DNA from: a bacterium
GTDB taxonomy: Bacteria > Myxococcota_A > UBA9160 > UBA4427
Direction of reading: 5' to 3'
NCBI GenBank assembly: GCA_024742285.1
Contig: JANSYR010000001.1
Span: 434,001 to 498,000, forward strand
Length of the DNA: 64,000 bases
Both the position numbers and the translations under genes were made by a program. The notes under the pieces were generated by a model, which saw only the letters and a list, made by a program, of their open reading frames with translations, made no database searches and had not been told where the DNA came from. Positions 18,033 to 27,300 of the stretch are shown piece by piece (position 1 is the stretch's first letter; each line of letters begins with the position of its first letter).

Positions 18033-18923
18033 TCAATCGGGATCGGCGAAGACCTCGGGGCCGGCCATCAACATGAAGCGAGACAGTTTGCTCCGAGTGT
18101 CTCGATCGAGCTTGCGCTTCGACGCGAGGAGGAGACTTCGCATGCAGAGCGTGTCGACTTCGATGCCCGCGGACGAGCTCTTGTCGCCGACGCGCACGCG
18201 CTCGAAGGTATACACGGAGCTCTCGTCCGGAAGTCGCCCTCCCTGAACGTCGGAGGCGTAGATCGGCAGCAGTCGATAGTCGCCGGAGCGGGCAAGCAGC
18301 ACCTCGACCACCTCCGAGCGCACCGTGGGCCGCTGCACGATCATCACCACGCCGAGGGCAGAGTTCGCCGCGCCGACCTGGAGCTGAAGCATCGCCTCCA
18401 TGACGTCGGTGTAGACGACATTCAGGCTCGAAAGGTCCGGGTCCTTCTCGAGCAGGTAGCCGAAGGTCACCGCCGCGCCGCTTCCGGGCCCGTCGACCGA
18501 GATCTCGGTTCCCTTCGTGGCGGCGAGGTTGGCGAAGCTCCAGAGGCTCCCCTTGCTCGATCCGATCGCGAGGACGCATTCCTTGCCCGCATCCCCCAGC
18601 ACGATGTACTCGCTCGCGAACTCCGGGTTCATCTTCACGAACCGGGCGAGCGCATCCGACTGCGTCAGCGCGAGGCCCACGGGACTCGACGGATCGGCGA
18701 GACGCGCAAGGTTCTGCGTCGATCCCGAGCTGGGATCGAGCGAGATCTCGTAGCCCTGGTCCGCCGAGAGACTCGCCTTCAATCGCTCGCCGATCGCGTG
18801 GTAGCTGCCGCCCTCCCGGCCGGTGCTGATCGCCGTCTGCGCGCCGGCGACGCCGGAAAGGCAGAAGACGAACGCGAGCCCGACCACCGGGATCGCGAAC
18901 AGAGAAGAGGCACTCGACGACAT
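18033..18923 (-). CDS. TAXI-family TRAP-type solute-binding protein (orphan)
   Basis: 296 residues. The signal peptide ends at GVAGA/Q. The mature protein begins TAISTGREGGSYHAIGERL, the TAXI-family start, and continues with GSTQNLARLADPSSPVGLALTQSDAL, KECVLAIGSSKGSLWSFANLA, ISVDGPGSGAAVTFGYLLEK, and a C-terminal VDTLCMRSLLLASKRKLDRDTRSKLSRFML. TAXI proteins deliver organic acids such as glutamate to TRAP transporters. No DctQ/DctM membrane gene is adjacent, so it may work with a distant transporter or serve as a sensor partner. Confidence 0.88.
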   Translation of the reverse strand: MSSSASSLFAIPVVGLAFVFCLSGVAGAQTAISTGREGGSYHAIGERLKASLSADQGYEISLDPSSGSTQNLARLADPSSPVGLALTQSDALARFVKMNPEFASEYIVLGDAGKECVLAIGSSKGSLWSFANLAATKGTEISVDGPGSGAAVTFGYLLEKDPDLSSLNVVYTDVMEAMLQLQVGAANSALGVVMIVQRPTVRSEVVEVLLARSGDYRLLPIYASDVQGGRLPDESSVYTFERVRVGDKSSSAGIEVDTLCMRSLLLASKRKLDRDTRSKLSRFMLMAGPEVFADPD

Positions 18924-19153
18924 GCGCAGGAATCTCCGACTTCGAGGATCTCGAGGAGGTGAAGGCTCGATGGGAGCGATGTGTCGGGTCGTCCTCGGTT
19001 CGGGGCGAAGCCCGCGACCCGTCAGGGTGATTCTAGACGAACGCGGCGCCGGAGCCGAGCCTGGCGTTCCGACTCGGCACGTCCATGCGCGTATGGCGCC
19101 GCCCCGTGGGCTCGGGCTCCCGGCTCGGCTGCTGGAGGGCGCGACGCGCGGGA

Positions 19154-19684
19154 CTAGACGCCCTCTTCGTGTGCGCGCTTGCGGCCGAGGGAGATCGCGA
19201 TCACAGCGCCCACGAGGATGACGTGGAGGAGCCCGATGAACAGGGCCATCCAGGGGATCGGCTGCGTGCCGGGCTCGACGCGCTCCATGTCGAGGACGTT
19301 CGGGAAGGTGCTGAACATCGGAATGCGGAAGCCGTAGGACGTGAGTTTGACCGTGGGCCTCTCCGGGTTGATGGAGAAGCTCTTGGCTTGCGCAGCGACG
19401 TTCCCCGAGTCGAACTTGAAATAGGGCGGCCAGCCCCAGCCCGTATCCTCGTTGCGATACACGCGCGGCGCCCCTTCGAGGTCTTCCGCCATCACGTAGC
19501 GCACGTCGAGCGCGCGGATCCCGCCCTCCGGCGTCTCGACATCACCGCGCCGCGTCTCGGTCCCCGTGACGTGAACCAGCTCGTGTCTGGGCAGCGTCCA
19601 GGCGAGAAAGACCAGGTAGGCGGCGAGCAGGATCAACCCGCCTCCGAGGCCGATCCGTTTGAGCCAGCGCTCCAGGGTCTCCAC
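19154..19684 (-). CDS. DUF1523 family inner-membrane protein
   Basis: 176 residues from a GTG at 19684, chosen because AAGGAGCGACGAAAC precedes it. The longer frame upstream is Arg-rich and unlikely. There is one N-terminal membrane helix (GLILLAAYLVFLAW) and one C-terminal helix (LFIGLLHVILVGAVIAISL). Between them is the diagnostic LPRHELVHVTGTETRRGD and PRVYRNEDTGWGWPPYFKFDSGNVAAQAK. I recognise this as DUF1523, of unknown function. The large loop between the helices should be periplasmic. Confidence 0.85.
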   Translation of the reverse strand: METLERWLKRIGLGGGLILLAAYLVFLAWTLPRHELVHVTGTETRRGDVETPEGGIRALDVRYVMAEDLEGAPRVYRNEDTGWGWPPYFKFDSGNVAAQAKSFSINPERPTVKLTSYGFRIPMFSTFPNVLDMERVEPGTQPIPWMALFIGLLHVILVGAVIAISLGRKRAHEEGV

Positions 19685-19995
19685 GTTTCGTCGCTCCTTG
19701 GTCAGCGGTCCGCAAAGGTAAATTCGATGGGCCGATGGCGCCAACGCGGTCGCCTCGACGCCGGGGGGTACGCCCATCGTGTCGTCGAGATGGCGCCCCA
19801 GACGCGCAACGGCTCCGCAATCGACACGCAGCTCTCGGGTCGAAGACGCGTGCGCTGCACGGTGGCTGCGGGCCCTTTCCGGGATTCGACGCGTTTTTCG
19901 ACCGCATCCGAGGGTTTCACTCGTCCCCGGTCGCGCGACGTCCGAAACGACAGCGAAGGTCGCTCCTCGACGAGAGCGGCCCGCGAACGGCCGAG
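19685..19995. other. 311-base divergent intergenic region
   Basis: The gap separates the divergent DUF1523 and GGDEF-EAL genes and should carry both promoters. The plus-strand frame of the GGDEF gene stays open back to 19735, but this stretch has no family features, and a good start exists at 19996. No clear promoter boxes or repeats were seen. Confidence 0.4.
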
Positions 19996-21882
19996 ATGGA
20001 CGAAGCAGCGAAATCCAACGAAGAGACACGGGACGCGCCCAAGGGCTTCTCGCTCCTGCTCGTGGTCGAGGACGACCTCACCGCGAAACGGCTGGAGGAG
20101 ATCCTCGCGCGGCCCGAGGGCACGCGCTTCGAGACGACCCGGGTCCTGCGCGTCGAGGAGGCGCTGCTGCGCCTCCACGCCGATCGTTTCGACGCCATGC
20201 TGATCGACCTCTCGGTCCACGAAGCCGACGGCCTCGACTCACTGATGCGCGCGAGTGCCGCGGCGAGCGCGGTGCCGATCGTGGTGCTGACCTATCAGCG
20301 CGACGAGGAGACCGGGCTGCGAGCGACGCGCGCCGGCGCCCAGGACTACCTGGCGAAGGGCGAGGTGACGCCGGAGCTCCTCACCCGGACGCTCATACAC
20401 GCGATCGAGCGCCACCGGACTCTGCAGGCCCTCACCCAGGCCAAGCGGAAGCACCAGTTCCTCGCCACCCACGATACGCTGACCGAGCTGCCCAACCGCT
20501 ACTGGTTCATGGACCAGCTCGACCGGCTCCTCGCGCGGTCCCAGCGCAGCAACACCCCGATCGCCGTGTTCTTCATCGACCTCGACGGATTCAAGGCGAT
20601 CAACGACAACCTGGGCCACGCGATCGGCGACGAGCTGCTCGGCGACGTCGCCAAGCGATTGCGCAGCTCGATCCGCAAGAACGACCTCGTGGCGCGGATC
20701 GGCGGCGACGAGTTCCTGGCGGCGATCCAGGGCATCGAGGACGAGGAAGAGGCGTTCACCACGGCGGACGTGATCCGACAGGCCGTCGAGCGCCCCTACC
20801 ACCTCGACGGCAACGAGTGCTGGATCAGTGCGAGCATCGGCATCGCGATCCATCCCCAGCACGGCGAGGACGGAGAGTCGCTGATCCAGAGCGCGGATGC
20901 CGCGATGTACGAGGCGAAGAACTCGGGCAAGAACTGCATCCACATGTACAACACCGAGCTGAACGAGAAGGCCGCCGAGCGCTTCGAGATGGTGAACGGG
21001 CTGCGGCAGGCCGTGCTCTCGGGCCAGCTCTTCCTGGAGTTCCAGCCCCAGATCGAGGTCGCGACGGAGTCGATCGTCGGCGTCGAGACGCTGGTGCGAT
21101 GGGAGCATCCGACGCGCGGCTCGATCTCGCCCGCGGACTTCATCCCCGTCGCCGAAGAGACGGGCGGGATGGTCCAGCTCGGGGAGTGGGTCCTGCGCGC
21201 AGCCTGCCAGGCCGCGATGGGCTGGGAGGGTCTCAACGACGCGCGCGTCGCGGTGAACATCTCCGGTCGCCAGATCCACCACCACGACTTCCTGAGCCAT
21301 CTCGACCGGGTTCTCGACGAGACCGGAATCGCGCCCACGCGCCTCGAGCTCGAGCTGACGGAGTCCCTCGCGGCGAGCGAAGAGGCCGTCCAGGTCCTCG
21401 ACCAGATCCGCGAGCGCGGCATTCGGGTGGCCATCGACGACTTCGGGACCGGCTACTCGTCGCTCACCCTGCTCCGCCGGCTGAACGTCGACCTGCTGAA
21501 GATCGACCAGTCCTTCGTTCGGGGCGCCGCCCAGACGGATCCCGACGGCGTGATCCTCGAAGGCATCATCCACATCGCGCGCGGTCTCGGCATCGACCTG
21601 ATCGCCGAGGGGGTCGAGACGGTCGAGGAGATGCGCTGCCTGCTGGAGCGCGGCTGTTCGCGCATGCAGGGCTACCTGTTCTCGAAGCCCGTCACGCGCC
21701 ACGAGCTCGTGCACCTCGCCACCGACCCGGAAGCGGCCTGGCGAATCCCGATCGTCGACCCGGAGAGCTGGTCACCCGAGCTGAGTCAGCGGTCCATTCA
21801 GACCCAGACCCGAAGAGGCGGCGCGCGGAGCGGCAGTCTCCACGATCCCGACGAGCACCTCTACCCGGTGCTGAAGGACTAG
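19996..21882 (+). CDS. REC-GGDEF-EAL hybrid cyclic-di-GMP enzyme
   Basis: 628 residues from the ATG at 19996. A receiver domain (about 17-135) has the acidic pair in VVEDD, a phospho-acceptor Asp in DAMLIDLSV, the Thr in VLTYQRD and the Lys in QDYLAKGE. The GGDEF motif is intact (residues 236-240), with an intact inhibitory site RKND exactly five residues before it. The EAL domain has ETL at about 364 in place of EAL, and keeps ISGRQ, ELTES, DDFGTGYSSL, KIDQSFVRG, AEGVET and QGYLFSKP. Both synthesis and breakdown of cyclic-di-GMP look possible, gated by phosphorylation. No partner kinase is adjacent. Confidence 0.95.
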   Translation: MDEAAKSNEETRDAPKGFSLLLVVEDDLTAKRLEEILARPEGTRFETTRVLRVEEALLRLHADRFDAMLIDLSVHEADGLDSLMRASAAASAVPIVVLTYQRDEETGLRATRAGAQDYLAKGEVTPELLTRTLIHAIERHRTLQALTQAKRKHQFLATHDTLTELPNRYWFMDQLDRLLARSQRSNTPIAVFFIDLDGFKAINDNLGHAIGDELLGDVAKRLRSSIRKNDLVARIGGDEFLAAIQGIEDEEEAFTTADVIRQAVERPYHLDGNECWISASIGIAIHPQHGEDGESLIQSADAAMYEAKNSGKNCIHMYNTELNEKAAERFEMVNGLRQAVLSGQLFLEFQPQIEVATESIVGVETLVRWEHPTRGSISPADFIPVAEETGGMVQLGEWVLRAACQAAMGWEGLNDARVAVNISGRQIHHHDFLSHLDRVLDETGIAPTRLELELTESLAASEEAVQVLDQIRERGIRVAIDDFGTGYSSLTLLRRLNVDLLKIDQSFVRGAAQTDPDGVILEGIIHIARGLGIDLIAEGVETVEEMRCLLERGCSRMQGYLFSKPVTRHELVHLATDPEAAWRIPIVDPESWSPELSQRSIQTQTRRGGARSGSLHDPDEHLYPVLKD

Positions 21883-22352
21883 CGAGCTTCCGCCGGCTCG
21901 GAATAGATCCCGACCTGGCCCGAATGGATCTCGATCCACTCCGCGCCCTCGTCTCCCGCGCGCCACGCGTAGAGCTTGTCGGGCGAGAAGTAGCCCATGC
22001 CGGGGCCCACGCGTCTCGAGCCGAAGAAGAGCTCGCCCCGCAGCACGAAGTTCACCTGGTAGGTGCCGTGGCGATGGGGCTTGACCGACTCGCCGGGCGC
22101 GGCGGTCTCGTGATACACGGTGAGCTCTGGCGTCTGGATGATGGTCCGGGTCACGAGGTCGCGCCCCAGCAGATCGAGCAGCGCGTCCGCGTCGGCCGCC
22201 TCCCCCATCAGCTCGAGGTTGGTCTGGCCGGCGATCTTCGCGACGTCGAAGATGAAGGGTCGACTCACGTCGGTGTCGTTCTCGGTGACGATCGCCGTCG
22301 GGTTGGGCCCGACGCTCGTGCCACCGCCCTGCTCGTCTCCCTGCTCCGCCAT
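21879..22352 (-). CDS. Cupin-domain protein
   Basis: 157 residues. The C-terminal half is a single cupin barrel: TVYHETAAPGESVKPHRHGTYQVNFVLRGELFFGSRRVGPGMGYFSPDKLYAWRAGDEGAEWIEIHSG. HRH and the later Glu/His positions are likely metal ligands. The N-terminal half (FIFDVAKIAGQTNLELMG) is not recognised. The stop overlaps by four bases the stop of the convergent GGDEF-EAL gene. Function is unknown; cupins include dioxygenases and sugar-binding regulators. Confidence 0.82.
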   Translation of the reverse strand: MAEQGDEQGGGTSVGPNPTAIVTENDTDVSRPFIFDVAKIAGQTNLELMGEAADADALLDLLGRDLVTRTIIQTPELTVYHETAAPGESVKPHRHGTYQVNFVLRGELFFGSRRVGPGMGYFSPDKLYAWRAGDEGAEWIEIHSGQVGIYSEPAEAR

Positions 22353-22512
22353 CCGACACTCCTTCGCGTTTCGTGCTGGAACGAGCGTACCCTGGCGCGA
22401 GGAGGCCGCCAGCCGGGGCGACGTCGACCCGATCCGAGCTCACCCAGGGCAGAATCGCGTCCAGCGCGACCCGGCGAGCCCCGACGGATCCGCGCAGCGC
22501 GTCGCCTCCGCG

Positions 22513-22926
22513 CTAGAAGACGAAGCCCGGGCCGCACTCCACGAGGAGCTGCCCTTCCAGTCCAGCGGCGCGGTGCTCCTGAGCGGCCTGGTATTCGGGG
22601 TCGCGAAGCATGTCGAGCATGACCTGCGTCGTCGGGTACTGGATGAGAGCCATGGCGTCCCAGGCGCCGTCGCCAGTCCCGATCAGGAAGCCGCGCACGT
22701 CACCCGAGTAGAGGATCTTCACGCCGCGGGAATCCATCACCGCGTGAAACCCCTTCGCGTAGAGCTCGTACGCCTCGCGCCCGCTCAGGTCCGACGCGCG
22801 TCCGTCCGCGTACTCGGCGCGCTCCTTGAACTTGAGCAGGTTGAGCATGGCGATCGGCTCGCCGGTCCGACGGTCGCGGAAGGCGCGGACCTGATCTCCG
22901 GTCGGCTGAAGGATGTTCTCGATCAC
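22513..22926 (-). CDS. DUF1330-family protein
   Basis: 137 residues from the GTG at 22926, preceded by AGAGGGAAACCGCC. Typical dimeric ferredoxin-like features are GEPIAMLNLLKFKERAEYADG, GREAYELYAKGFHAVMDSRGVKILYSGDV and WDAMALIQYPTTQVMLDMLRDPEYQAAQEHRAAGLEG. This matches DUF1330 proteins, small dimeric alpha+beta-barrel proteins of unsettled function. The longer frame upstream (to 23082) has no ribosome site. Confidence 0.88.
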   Translation of the reverse strand: MIENILQPTGDQVRAFRDRRTGEPIAMLNLLKFKERAEYADGRASDLSGREAYELYAKGFHAVMDSRGVKILYSGDVRGFLIGTGDGAWDAMALIQYPTTQVMLDMLRDPEYQAAQEHRAAGLEGQLLVECGPGFVF

Positions 22927-23085
22927 GGCGGTTTCCCTCTGCGGTCTGATGGCTCGAAGCGCGCAGCATACATGGAATCCGCCCGATCCAGCGCCCGCGT
23001 CTTCGGAGGACGGGTGCGGAGCTTCGCGTCGATCTCGAGGTCGGGGCCGACGGACGTTCGACCTCAGGTCGCGAGGACCCACTGC

Positions 23086-23928
23086 TCAGCGAAGAAGCGT
23101 CACCCGATCACCCGCGCGGATCTCCCCGGGCTCCTCGACGAGCGCGTAGACGCCGAGGTGCCCCTCGTTCTCGCGGACCAGCGTGCGCATGATCTGCGGC
23201 GCCTTCGGGAGGTCGGCGAAGCCATGGGTGACCATCGCGCACCGGACGCACTTCGAGTGAACCGAGAGCACGGCGTCACCGACGCGCAATCGGCCTCCGA
23301 CCCAGTCCTGCTCCGGAAAGGCCCCGCCACCTACGCCCGCGACGAGCAGGTTCGGACGGAAGCGGCGCCAATCGACCTCCGCCTCGGGCTGAGCGTCCGC
23401 GATCGTGTCGAGCGAGCGATCGGTCAGGACCAGGAGCGGGAAAGCATCGACGAGCGGTCCGTTGCGCGACTGGAACTCGACGAGCTCGGGGGCCGGCTCC
23501 GAGAAGTCGGGCAGCGGCTCGTCCGCCTCCCTCGCGAGCATCGAACGCATCTCCGCTTCGCCGATCGGCTCCCCGGCCTCGGCCGCTCGCGACTCCGCGC
23601 CCGCTGGCCAGACGCTCACGCGCCTCCCGAGGAACGCCGACAGGCGCTCGGCCGCGTCCGGCGCGCCCGCCGGAAATCGTGGGCCGCCGGGCAACACGAC
23701 CTCCGGGACGGCCCCCGGCTCGTACCCATCGACGTACGCCGCCGCACAGGACATCAGCTCCGGACAGCGCTTGCCCAGAAAGAAGTCGCCCCGGCTCTCG
23801 TCGCGCAACCCCCAGGCGCGATCGCCCGGGAGGCCGTCGATTCCGAGAGCGGCCCGCCCCAGGCGTTCGCCCTGCATACTCTTGACCGGATAGCGGAAGA
23901 TCCCGGCGAGTTCGCCGACGCGGGGCAT
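23086..23928 (-). CDS. MOSC-domain protein (YcbX/mARC-like)
   Basis: 280 residues with the MOSC N-terminal beta-barrel (VGELAGIFRYPVKSMQGERLGRAALGIDGLPGDRAWGLRD) and the MOSC domain (WRRFRPNLLVAGVGGGAFPEQDWVGGRLRVGDAVLSVHSKCVRCAMVTHGFADLPKAPQIMRTLVREN). The Cys in KCVRC is the conserved residue expected to ligate molybdenum cofactor. Relatives reduce N-hydroxylated compounds. No ferredoxin domain is fused. It starts 14 bases after the RidA gene on the same strand. Confidence 0.92.
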   Translation of the reverse strand: MPRVGELAGIFRYPVKSMQGERLGRAALGIDGLPGDRAWGLRDESRGDFFLGKRCPELMSCAAAYVDGYEPGAVPEVVLPGGPRFPAGAPDAAERLSAFLGRRVSVWPAGAESRAAEAGEPIGEAEMRSMLAREADEPLPDFSEPAPELVEFQSRNGPLVDAFPLLVLTDRSLDTIADAQPEAEVDWRRFRPNLLVAGVGGGAFPEQDWVGGRLRVGDAVLSVHSKCVRCAMVTHGFADLPKAPQIMRTLVRENEGHLGVYALVEEPGEIRAGDRVTLLR

Positions 23929-23941
23929 CGACGCCGCTCGA

Positions 23942-24349
23942 TCAGGGAAGCACGGCGACGGCGCTGATCTCGATCAGCATTCCGTCCATGGCCAGGCCCT
24001 GCACGCCGAGCATCGTGGACGCATTGGGCGGAAAGGGCTTGCCGTCGAGTGCTTCGGCCATCGCCGCGGAGAACGTCTCGACCTTCTCTGCCGAGATCTC
24101 GACGATGTACATGTTGCTGCTGACGACGTTCTCGACCTCGCCGCCCACGGCCTGGAGGGCGGTTCGCAGATTCCGGAAAGCCTGCACCGTCTGGGCGTGC
24201 AGATCACCGGGCCCCACGAGCTGGAAGTTCGCATCGAAGGCACCCTGGCCCGCGATGTGAACGATCTTCCCGACCCCCTCCGCAGTGACCACCTGCGTGA
24301 AGGCATCCAGCTTGAACAGTCCGTCGGGATTCACTCGCTCGATCTGCAT
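23942..24349 (-). CDS. RidA-family enamine/imine deaminase-like protein
   Basis: 135 residues from the ATG at 24349, preceded by CGGAGGAGCG. It has the RidA fold: GVGKIVHIAGQGAFDANFQLVGPGDLHAQTVQAFRNLRTALQAVGGEVENVVSSNMYIVEIS and NASTMLGVQGLAMDGMLIEISAVAV. The canonical catalytic Arg region (R-V/A-x-V) reads ASTMLGVQ, so the classical RidA Arg appears absent and this may be a non-deaminase subgroup. It is probably cotranscribed with the MOSC gene. Confidence 0.9.
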   Translation of the reverse strand: MQIERVNPDGLFKLDAFTQVVTAEGVGKIVHIAGQGAFDANFQLVGPGDLHAQTVQAFRNLRTALQAVGGEVENVVSSNMYIVEISAEKVETFSAAMAEALDGKPFPPNASTMLGVQGLAMDGMLIEISAVAVLP

Positions 24350-24378
24350 CGCTCCTCCGTTTCGTTCGGCTGCGCTTC

Positions 24379-27300
24379 TCAGCACCCGCCGGGCGGGCGC
24401 GGGGGCAGCGGCGCGGCGGGTCTCGGCAGCAGCGTCGACGTGACGTACCACGCGCCAGACGGGTTGTCATAGTGCAGGAACTGGCTCGTCCCGTCACCCG
24501 AGAAGTCTCCGAGATACTGGCGCGTCGCGTTCTCGGAGTAGGTGCGCTCGGGCAGATAGGCGGTCAGCGACAGCCACAGGAGGGGCTTCGCGAAGCGTTC
24601 GCCCTCCGAGAGCGCGACGAACCAATCGTTGCTCGAGGGCCGCTTGAAGAGGTAGTCCGTCCGTCCATCACCGTCGAAGTCGCCGAGGAACTGGAAGTTG
24701 TGGGGGTCCTCGTGATAGGCCTGCCCGGTCGGCGAATCGCTTCCGGCGAGCCAGCGCGTCGGGAGGTCGAACACGTCCGCCCGGGAGCGGGCGACGTACC
24801 ACTCGTCCACGCCCTCGCGCTTCCATAGATAGTCGTCGGCCCCGTCGCCGTCGAAGTCGGCCACGTACTGATACCCACGGTTGAACGTCGGGAAGCCGGG
24901 GGCGTCGACCTCGCCGAGCCACAGCGTCGGCGTATGGAACGAGTTTCCGGACGAGAGCGCGACATACCAGTCTCCGCCTCCCGTCTCCTTGAACAGGTAG
25001 TCGCTTCGACCGTTTCCGTCGAAGTCGCCGATCAGCTGGAAGCTCGGATCGGCGTGGTAGGTCCTTCCGGTCGGAGACGCCGCGCCGAAGAGCCAGGGGA
25101 GCGGCGGCTCGAGCCCGTTCCCGGTCGATCGGGCGACGAGCCACTCGTCGATGCCCGAGCGCTTGTAGAGGTAGTCCGACCGTCCGTCTCCGTCGAAATC
25201 CGCGACGTACATGTACCCGGCATTGTGGGTCGGACCGGCGGGAGCGGTGCTCGCGTCCAGCCAGAGGGCCGGCGTCTCGAATCCATCTCCGTTCGAGACC
25301 GCCGCGTACCAGTCGTTCGTTCCCTCCTGCTTGAAGAGATAGTCGCTCCGTCCGTCCCCGCTGAAGTCCGCGACGAACTGGAAGGCCGCGCTGACGTGGT
25401 AGGACTTGCCCGTCGGAGAATCTCCGTTGGTCAGCCAGATCATCGGCGGGGCGAAGCCGCCCCCCGTCGAGACCGCGACGTACCAGTTTCCGGTCGCGAC
25501 CTCTCGGAACATGTAGTCGTCCCGCCCATCGCCCGTGAAGTCGGCGACGTAGCGGTGCCCCGGATCCGGATGGAGGCTCACGCTCGTCGCCGAGTCGGCG
25601 TCGAGCAGCCAGGGCGTGGAGTGCGATCGATAGACGTCGCCGAGCGTGTCCTCGAAGACGCCGTAGCCGGCGACGACGCTCAGCTGATTGTCCCAGCCGT
25701 TGACCGATACGAGCTCCTCCGGTGGCACCTCGAGCGCATACCGGTAGCGATCGTAGATACCTCCGATCGTGCACTGCTCTCCGACCTCGGGCTCGGACAC
25801 GAGATCGGCGGTGACGATTCGAACGGCGTGGCCGTCCGAGAAGAGGCCGACCTCGAGCGACTCCTCGAGATCGACGGCACAGACCCAACCCTCGACGACG
25901 TAGTCGCCGGCGTGATCGAACGAGGCCAGCTCGATGTCCGCGCGCACCTCCGGAAAGCGTGTCGTCCGCTGCGAGGCGGTGAGGACGAAGTCGCCTCCGA
26001 CGTCGAGCACCAGAACCGCCTCCTGGAGGGTCTCGATCGCGAAGCCCGGCGGAGAGACGATCTGGGGATCGGTCGCGTCGTAGTGGAGAGAGATGGTGTC
26101 GCCGACCGTCGGGGCGAGGAGCGCCTGGCGGATCTGCGGGCCGTAGTCGAAACCCGCGACCTGGATGGTCTCGGGGACGAGAGCGAGGGGCAGGAGCACG
26201 AAGCCCTCGGCATCCCCGGCGAGCTCCGCGAGCTCTTCGTCGATCTCGGACTCGACGACCCGCGCGAGGGCGCCTTCGATGACGGAGAGATCCAGCGCGT
26301 CGGCGATCACGTCGGGAAGGAAATCGCCGAAATCGTCGAAGAGGCTGATGACGGATCCCAGTCCGCCGCCTCCGTCGATGTCGACCGTGACGGGACCGTT
26401 CGTGGCGGCGAGGTTCGTGATCTCGCCCGAGATCGGATCGAAGAGTCCGCTGACCGCGATGTCCGGGACGGTGATCTTGACGATGAACTTCGTGTTGTCA
26501 TCGGCCTCCGGCTTCAGCTTGAACTTGAGGAACGCTTGTTCGAGTCGTGCCGTGAACGCATGGGATCCCGTGGCGAGGGCGGTCGATTCGACGCCGATGC
26601 TTCGCGTCAAGGTCAAGCGAACGTTGCGCACGTTGAACGAGTACTCGTTGAACTCCTGGACCAACGCGGACCGAAGCTTGTTCTGCAGATCCGTTTCGAT
26701 GTCGCTCACCTCGCCCCGGAGCGTGTCACCGACGCTCGCGACGATCTCGACGTCGTCCTGCGTTCCGGTCTGCACGGAACCGTCTTCGTCGTAGACGACC
26801 GCCCCGACGTGTCCCGTCCGGCGCACGAGCTTGTCCACGCGAGGGCACTCCCCGCACGAGCCGCCGCAGCCATCGTCTCCGCAGAGTCTGCCGGAGCAAT
26901 CGGGAGTGCACGTGCCGGGAGGCGGGGTACACGTGCTGATGTGGGACACCATGATTCCGCCGAGACCCGGCCCCGCGCAGCCCGCCCCACCCTCTCCCTG
27001 GATCCGGATACGGATCCGATCGCCCTCGCTCATTCCCATGTATCGGAACGTGTAGACGTCGGTCTCGCCATCGAAGCTGAAGTCGGGATGGGGTTCCGGC
27101 TGACCCTCGACACCGAACTGCGGAACCGCGCCGAGATCGAAGTCGGCGTCGGAATCGTCCGCGCGCGCCTCGAGACGAAGGTTCGGAGCGTGTTCCGGTC
27201 CACTGTTGTCCGTGATCAGATTGAGGCAGAAGTCCTGGAGCGTGCCCGTGTTGATTCGGAGCTGGTTGACGAAGTTGTTGGCGTTACCACAGGCGTGTTC

